Positions 59,168 through 64,000 of a DNA stretch of 64,000 nucleotides are shown piece after piece (position 1 is the stretch's first letter; every line of letters starts with the position of its first letter). Made by a program: the position numbers and the translations under genes. Under the pieces are notes generated by a model. The model was not told the DNA's origin. It worked only from the letters and a program-made list of their open reading frames with translations, and did not search any database. Source of the DNA: CAZTDD01 sp964612675 (lineage in GTDB: Bacteria; Hinthialibacterota; Hinthialibacteria; Hinthialibacterales; JAKPRU01); NCBI GenBank assembly GCA_964612675.1, contig CAZTDD010000020.1, positions 1 through 64,000 on the forward strand. Reading direction: 5' to 3'.

Positions 59168-61006
59168 TCACGTCTTCGGTATGCATTTTCCCGTGTCTGT
59201 TTTATCCTTCTCTGTTGTGCTCCGAAAGTCATAAATGAATAGGGTATTTCCGACTACATAATCCGGTTCCCTTGTCTGAAACCGGTCAACGATCTTGAAC
59301 GACCCCAGCCCGCACATTACCGATGAGCTGATTGCGTAGATCGCCGGCTTGTCCATTTCGTCACGACCCGGCACCTCCGCGGGAATACCGTACAGTTCAA
59401 GCAACTCAGGGGCTCCAAAATGGAGGAGGTAAAGACTATCGATGTCGTTCTCATCGATGAATTCTTTCAGTTGTCGAACATCCTGCCCCCAGTCGAGATT
59501 TGAATCGGCGACCCAATAAGTCGGCGGGGCAATACGCCGTGCAGCGAAATTGAGATACGGAATCGTGTCCGGATAGTACGGAAGCACACTCAGGAAACAA
59601 GCAGTCCCAATTACACCGGCATACATCTTTGGAACGACTGACTTGCTTTCTTGATTTCCCCTTTGAGAAAGCCACTTGACCGTTCCTCCTGCCCACAAAC
59701 ATAGAAACGGTATGACAGGAAGAGCGTGCCGCCAGCCGATATTCGCCCGGTTCAGCAAACAGATGGAAACGAAGTAGAACAGAGGCGGGACGATATAGGC
59801 TAACTGTGCGCTTCTTCTCAGATCCCCCATTCTCCACCACACGATCAAGCCAAACAAACCCGCCGGTACCAAAGCAACCGGTGTCTTGATCAGAGAATTG
59901 ATCGGATAGTAATACCACCAGCCATACACCCGGGTTTCACCCATCAAATACCCCTCATGAAATCCGCGTGCGTGGTGCAACTGGAAGAAGAATCCGTCAA
60001 AATAGTTGAACATCGGAAGCCATTCTCGCATCGCAACCCAAACCGGATCGGACGGATTGGTGGAGTCCGAAAGTGCGCCCGTTGTCATTCCCAGAAAGAA
60101 CTTGACAGGGAAAACAACACTCTGGGCAAATTGCCATGCGGGGCTCCAGTGAGGCGGTCTTTCTTCCGCTACGGGATCGCCGATTTCGAAACCAAATCCC
60201 GCCCAAATCACGAGAATCGACACCGCAAAACAAATCAACAAATTCCCGACCGTTCTTTTCCCGTCGATATTTCGCTCGCGATTCGCTTCCTTCTCTCTGG
60301 ATGCAAAACGATTCCAGATCGCCGGACCGTTGTACAAAATCCAGGTGAGTGCGAACGCGGGCACGACAACGAATACGGAATGCTTCGACAGCAGCCCCGC
60401 GCCCAGCGTCAAACCGAGCAATGCGGCCGATTGTTCATCGTTTCGTTCGAGAAAACGGCAAAATGCCCACGTCGAAAGGAAGAAAAACAGGGCCGCACTC
60501 AAATCGGTTGTCACCAGTCGACCGTGTGCGAGAATGTTGGGCTCGACAGCGAAGAGTGTGAGTGTCACACATGCAGGCAGGAAACCCGACAATGAACGCG
60601 CCACAAAAAACAGCGCAACGGACAACCCCAGTGTCAGCAGGACCGTCCCAAATCGAGCGGCGAAAAACAGATGCTCGAAATGGTCGGGATTTGCCAGAAG
60701 CATCTTCCTTGAAAACAGACCGAGATGGATGGCGCGTTCCCACGCCTGGTTATCGAAATCCAATCTCGGGTTGTAGAAAATCTCGGCGGGGAGAGCGCAG
60801 ACTAGATTCTGCAGGGGAGGATGGTCGCGGTTGAAGCGAAAATCCCCTGTGTTCAGAGCCGCCAGTCCGGCGGCCAGATGATTCGGCTCGTCGCATGTGG
60901 GAGAGGACGCAAAGAGTCCCGACACAAGAAGAACGAGCTGGACGCTGAGAATGACAAGAACAGCCCCGTACTCGACCCATCGGGAGGAAAAGCCGGGGCT
61001 GCTCAT
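59168..61006 (-). CDS. GT39/PMT-like polytopic glycosyltransferase
   Basis: A 612-residue GT-C protein with about 11 membrane helices. Early extracytoplasmic loop SPTCDEPNHLAAGLAALNTGDFRFNRDHPPLQNLVCALP holds the Asp-Glu pair and HPPL motif of the PMT/GT39 family. LGLTLGAGLLSKHSVFVVVPA is another conserved helix. The C-terminal soluble part (YWVADSNLDWGQDVRQLKEFIDEN) is a domain common in such proteins. It should transfer sugar from a polyprenyl-linked donor on the periplasmic side; the acceptor is unknown. Confidence 0.88.
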   Translation of the reverse strand: MSSPGFSSRWVEYGAVLVILSVQLVLLVSGLFASSPTCDEPNHLAAGLAALNTGDFRFNRDHPPLQNLVCALPAEIFYNPRLDFDNQAWERAIHLGLFSRKMLLANPDHFEHLFFAARFGTVLLTLGLSVALFFVARSLSGFLPACVTLTLFAVEPNILAHGRLVTTDLSAALFFFLSTWAFCRFLERNDEQSAALLGLTLGAGLLSKHSVFVVVPAFALTWILYNGPAIWNRFASREKEANRERNIDGKRTVGNLLICFAVSILVIWAGFGFEIGDPVAEERPPHWSPAWQFAQSVVFPVKFFLGMTTGALSDSTNPSDPVWVAMREWLPMFNYFDGFFFQLHHARGFHEGYLMGETRVYGWWYYYPINSLIKTPVALVPAGLFGLIVWWRMGDLRRSAQLAYIVPPLFYFVSICLLNRANIGWRHALPVIPFLCLWAGGTVKWLSQRGNQESKSVVPKMYAGVIGTACFLSVLPYYPDTIPYLNFAARRIAPPTYWVADSNLDWGQDVRQLKEFIDENDIDSLYLLHFGAPELLELYGIPAEVPGRDEMDKPAIYAISSSVMCGLGSFKIVDRFQTREPDYVVGNTLFIYDFRSTTEKDKTDTGKCIPKT

Positions 61007-61038
61007 TCTTTCAGCTATGTGCGGTTGTGTCTGCGTCT

Positions 61039-61878
61039 TTATTCCTTAATGTACTTCTTGTAGTTCGGGCTTGCGTCTCCGGGCACATCGCCGCAGGTCC
61101 ATTCCAGCGCTTTGATGATCATGCCCTGGAACATCGGGCTTTCCCACACATCCTCACGGTGCCCCAGCGCCGAGCAGAATACGCGGCCGTCACCGTAATT
61201 GCTGCACCAAGTGATCGGGTACGGAGGGATGTCGTACTTGTCGCCTTCCATCCCCTCGGTTTGGAGCATGAGAAGCACGTGCATGTTTTTGCCCAGATTC
61301 ACGTTTTTGTTGACATACCATTCGTCGATCATGGTTAACTTGATGGGCAGACCGACCATTGCAGGAAACTGCGAGTCGACTACTTGCAGTTCGGTGAATT
61401 GCTGCTTGCCGTGGGTGGCGAACTCACCGCCCATCATGGCCATGAATTCCTTGTCGCCGTGGAATGTATCGGTGACGGTATGAGAGCCGAGAAAGCCACC
61501 GCCGGCTTTGATCCACTCGAGCAGATCCTGCTTTCCCTGTTCGGTCATTGGTTGACCCTGGTCGCTCTCCCCGGGCTTTGTCAGGTCGCCCGTAGTATAC
61601 ATCATCACCGTGTCGAAGTTCTGTAGGTTCTTCGCGTTGATCATGCTCGCGTCTTTCGTACAAACAACGCGAAATCCGTTTAGGGCGCCGATTTCGACCA
61701 TGATCTGTTCGGCATGCCCCAAGCGGTCTCCCTCCCGTGCGATTACGCTATGTTGAAAGCCTGACGATTTTGTCAGAAACAGCACACGCCGTTCAGCTTT
61801 CGCTGCAAAACATGGATCGATTGCCGAGCCGAGAGCGGCGGCGGTCAACAAGATGGCACACATGCGAGTTGTTTTCAT
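61039..61878 (-). CDS. Secreted ThuA domain protein
   Basis: A 279-residue protein with signal peptide MKTTRMCAILLTAAALGSAIDPCFA and GAGGA seven bases before the start. The ThuA/class I glutamine-amidotransferase-like fold is clear: RRVLFLTKSSGFQHSVIAREG, LQNFDTVMMYTTGDL, IKAGGGFLGSHTVTDTFHG, and YPITWCSNYGDGRVFCSALGHREDVWES. The nucleophile Cys of true amidotransferases is absent. ThuA proteins accompany Gfo/Idh/MocA dehydrogenases in trehalose and other disaccharide 3-keto pathways. It lies at the head of the minus-strand cluster with the GT39-like and DUF1080 genes. Confidence 0.92.
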   Translation of the reverse strand: MKTTRMCAILLTAAALGSAIDPCFAAKAERRVLFLTKSSGFQHSVIAREGDRLGHAEQIMVEIGALNGFRVVCTKDASMINAKNLQNFDTVMMYTTGDLTKPGESDQGQPMTEQGKQDLLEWIKAGGGFLGSHTVTDTFHGDKEFMAMMGGEFATHGKQQFTELQVVDSQFPAMVGLPIKLTMIDEWYVNKNVNLGKNMHVLLMLQTEGMEGDKYDIPPYPITWCSNYGDGRVFCSALGHREDVWESPMFQGMIIKALEWTCGDVPGDASPNYKKYIKE

Positions 61879-62005
61879 AGCTACATCCTCTTCTTATTTG
61901 GAATATGAGTTTGAGATTCCATTATACGCGTCAGATCGGATCGCTGACTACGTTTGTCCACTCGCTTGAACCTGCACGGTTGTCTCGCCTGCGAGTCTGC
62001 AGGGA

Positions 62006-63913
62006 TCAAGCATTGGCCCGGACATGGATCGAGGTGAAAATATGGACCCCATCCCGCCTGAAATGATTCTCAATTCTCCCTTTTGGAAACTTGTCGCGGA
62101 TCAACGGAACAGCGTCCCTGTGCCCTTCGCTGACAATGAACAGCAGCGGTCGTATGGATTTTTCCGGCAGGCGGGGAATCAGATCTCGTGGATTTTCAAC
62201 GTCGATTCCGCGTTGGTTCGGTGCGAGGAACCGTATTGTCCCCACATCAAAGTAGAATTTGGGCGGAGCCACGAAGTAGATCACCGTGCCGGGTTCCTGC
62301 TCGGCAATCTCACGCGCCATAGCGGTCAGTGTGTAGTGTGATGACCACTCGGCATGGTACATGCGGAAATACAGGTGGAGGTTTGTTGCAAAAATGGCGG
62401 TTAAGACAAGAGCGGCTACTCCGATCCGTGGGCCGCGTTCCATCTTCTCACGGGAGGGTTCCTCCGGGCTGAGCAGTCGATCCAACGTCCTGCCCGCAAT
62501 CAATGCCAACATCGGCGGGACTCCCGCCAGGCGCGGGTAGAAAGGGCAATCGATTGTGAGCGCCCCTCCGATCACGAGGATAGGCAACGCGCACAACACC
62601 GGCAGCATCAATCGCCCGTCCCTCACCGACCAAATCGCCAGAACCACCCCCATCATCAGCAACGCACCGGCCAGCCGTTCGAAGATCGGGGCCGGCCCCT
62701 TGTACTGCATACTCGTGTCTTTGAAGACCGTGGGTGCGAAGAGTGCGCGCTTGAACTGTTCTTTCCAGATCTGGGTTCGGCTGCCGCCGGTTTGATACAT
62801 GCTGTCGAGGTGAAGCATGGACCCTTCATTTCCAACCAGCACCTGACGCGTTCGGTCCAGGAACGGGACATTTTCCTTCTTCACCGCCAATAACAGCGGG
62901 GACAGGGTAAGAATCATCGCAACATATCCGCCCAGTACCGCTTTGATCAGAAAACCGAGATCCATTCGCCGTACAATCCAGACGAAAAGGAATAACAATC
63001 CCCAAAGGAACGGAAGAATGTAAGCCGCCTGATAAGAAAGACAACTAATTCCGAGCACCACGCCGCCCGCATGTATCCAGGCATAACTGCGATCCTGATA
63101 GGCGCGCAGAAATAAATAGAACGTCGCTGCAGTGAAGAACGTGATTTGCCCGTACCCGACGCCACACCGCATCAGATGAATGAAGAAATGGTTTCCGATG
63201 AGAATCAGCGATGCAAAAACAGCGGAACGCCGCCCCCACAGCCTTTCCGCACTTAGATAGACGAAAAAGACCGCACCGACTCCCATGAGAAGAACGTGCA
63301 TTCGCAGACCGAACAAATCGTCGCCAAATACATACAAGCTGGATGCAGCGATACCGAAGAAGAAATTCGGTATCGAATACCATTCGAAAGGCAGAAAAAG
63401 ATCGCCAACCTCTCCTTGGGCAATCGCTCGTGCCCGGCACCCCATTTCGCCTTCGTCGCCGTGAACCGTCTCGGGGATACTGTCCAGCGCGTATCCGCCG
63501 ACGAGAAGCGTTAGCACCAGTATCGGTAAGAGCGGCCAGCGTCGCCACCATCTGGCTGTGAATCCGTCTCGACCGACGATCCGGAATACCGGCAAGAGGC
63601 TCAATACAACGAATCCGGCGAAGTTGAGATGAATCCACGTCGGTGACGCCTTCAGCAATCGGAAAACGGGGAGAAGCAGAGCGGAAATCGCAATCAGAGT
63701 CCAGAGCAGACGTTCATCGTTTGCCGGTGTTTCCGGTTCTTTTCCCTCATCGGATTGCTTTGAAGTTGTCCGGGCCGGGCGGGTGAGGAAGTGCGTGGCC
63801 GTTCCCACGACCAGGATCGCCAGCATGCCCGCAAGGAATCGGTGAGCCCGCAGGAGTTCGATTCCTACCACGCCCAACAGAATTAGAGGCACCGCAATCG
63901 CAGGTCGATTCAT
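62006..63913 (-). CDS. GT39/PMT-like polytopic glycosyltransferase
   Basis: A 635-residue GT-C membrane protein. ATG 63913 (MNRPAIAVPL) has GGAG about eight bases upstream; the frame runs to the window edge, but the upstream part looks non-coding, so the gene is probably complete. About 12 helices. Loop SIPETVHGDEGEMGCRARAIAQGEVGDLF contains the Asp-Glu pair of the family; LGISCLSYQAAYILPFLWGLLFL and PRLAGVPPMLALIAGRTLD are later helices. It has a soluble C-terminus with a nucleotide-binding-like strand VIYFVAPPKFYFDVGTIRFLA. The acceptor is unknown. Confidence 0.85.
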   Translation of the reverse strand: MNRPAIAVPLILLGVVGIELLRAHRFLAGMLAILVVGTATHFLTRPARTTSKQSDEGKEPETPANDERLLWTLIAISALLLPVFRLLKASPTWIHLNFAGFVVLSLLPVFRIVGRDGFTARWWRRWPLLPILVLTLLVGGYALDSIPETVHGDEGEMGCRARAIAQGEVGDLFLPFEWYSIPNFFFGIAASSLYVFGDDLFGLRMHVLLMGVGAVFFVYLSAERLWGRRSAVFASLILIGNHFFIHLMRCGVGYGQITFFTAATFYLFLRAYQDRSYAWIHAGGVVLGISCLSYQAAYILPFLWGLLFLFVWIVRRMDLGFLIKAVLGGYVAMILTLSPLLLAVKKENVPFLDRTRQVLVGNEGSMLHLDSMYQTGGSRTQIWKEQFKRALFAPTVFKDTSMQYKGPAPIFERLAGALLMMGVVLAIWSVRDGRLMLPVLCALPILVIGGALTIDCPFYPRLAGVPPMLALIAGRTLDRLLSPEEPSREKMERGPRIGVAALVLTAIFATNLHLYFRMYHAEWSSHYTLTAMAREIAEQEPGTVIYFVAPPKFYFDVGTIRFLAPNQRGIDVENPRDLIPRLPEKSIRPLLFIVSEGHRDAVPLIRDKFPKGRIENHFRRDGVHIFTSIHVRANA

Positions 63914-64000
63914 GACCCCACGCTCCGGAGACACGATTTTACATAGAGTAGCGTTCCTGTAATGTAGACAGAACCCTTCCGGTTCGAACGCATTGAGCAA

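Noticed and set aside
1..64000. tRNA, rRNA or riboswitch genes
   Set aside because: I scanned intergenic gaps by eye and saw no cloverleaf, rRNA segment or known riboswitch core; a covariance-model search would be needed to exclude small ones.

Overview
The window looks like the chromosome of an uncultured, outer-membrane-bearing, heterotrophic bacterium. LptE, LpxH and several lipoproteins point to a Gram-negative envelope. MqnC points to menaquinone made by the futalosine route. The DUF1080 proteins, Tat-exported Gfo/Idh/MocA dehydrogenases, ThuA protein, sodium:solute symporters, GH95 and GH2 enzymes, and short prepilin-like protein are together typical of Planctomycetes/Hydrogenedentes/Sumerlaeota/Poribacteria-type genomes. 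The exact phylum is inference and could not be tested by search. No rRNA, tRNA, CRISPR array or complete insertion sequence was seen. Dispersed palindromic intergenic repeats of several families are common.

Layout. (1) 1-4020: an ECF sigma factor and an overlapping membrane-anchored anti-sigma-like protein, with copies of a 49-bp direct repeat on both sides. (2) 4021-9389: a secreted protein of unknown function, two exported alpha/beta hydrolases and a Tat-exported Gfo/Idh/MocA oxidoreductase. (3) 9531-19051: a same-strand carbohydrate run (prepilin-like protein, DUF1080 protein, symporter, GH2, GH95 alpha-L-fucosidase, Tat-exported L-fucose-isomerase-like protein), read as a fucoside-utilisation cluster. 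(4) 19090-23000, minus strand: DUF2062 protein, Tat-type FAD oxidoreductase, 2-hydroxyacid dehydrogenase and LpxH-like hydrolase. (5) 23078-43908, mainly housekeeping: guaA, miaB, a GT2 glycosyltransferase, an MrfA-type helicase, purN, a YIP1-like membrane protein, a B12-binding radical SAM protein, lipB, a coiled-coil protein, a receiver-GGDDF protein, an orphan SagB-type dehydrogenase, argG, a Tmtc-like membrane TPR protein, a second Tat Gfo/Idh/MocA protein, and the lptE-holA pair. (6) 43916-53898, accessory: a large type IIG-like restriction-methylation protein, an exported VOC protein, mqnC, a TPR lipoprotein, a LarE-RNase HI fusion, a MntA/HepT-type toxin-antitoxin pair and an orphan DNA methyltransferase. 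(7) 53917-63913, minus strand: a beta-hydroxyacid dehydrogenase, a second symporter, an unrecognised polytopic membrane protein, a DUF1080 protein, a ThuA protein and two GT39-like membrane glycosyltransferases.

How the genes may work together. Six proteins carry twin-arginine signals (the two Gfo/Idh/MocA dehydrogenases, an esterase, the fucose-isomerase-like protein, the FAD oxidoreductase and the VOC protein). With the signal-peptide glycosidases, DUF1080 proteins and symporters, this suggests that part of sugar processing and oxidation happens outside the cytoplasm before uptake. The least usual items are the LarE-RNase HI fusion, the Tat-exported fucose-isomerase-like protein beside an alpha-L-fucosidase, the MntA/HepT pair with a shortened nucleotidyltransferase motif next to a methyltransferase whose ribosome-binding site is in a hairpin, and the nested 173-bp palindrome at 26984-27156.
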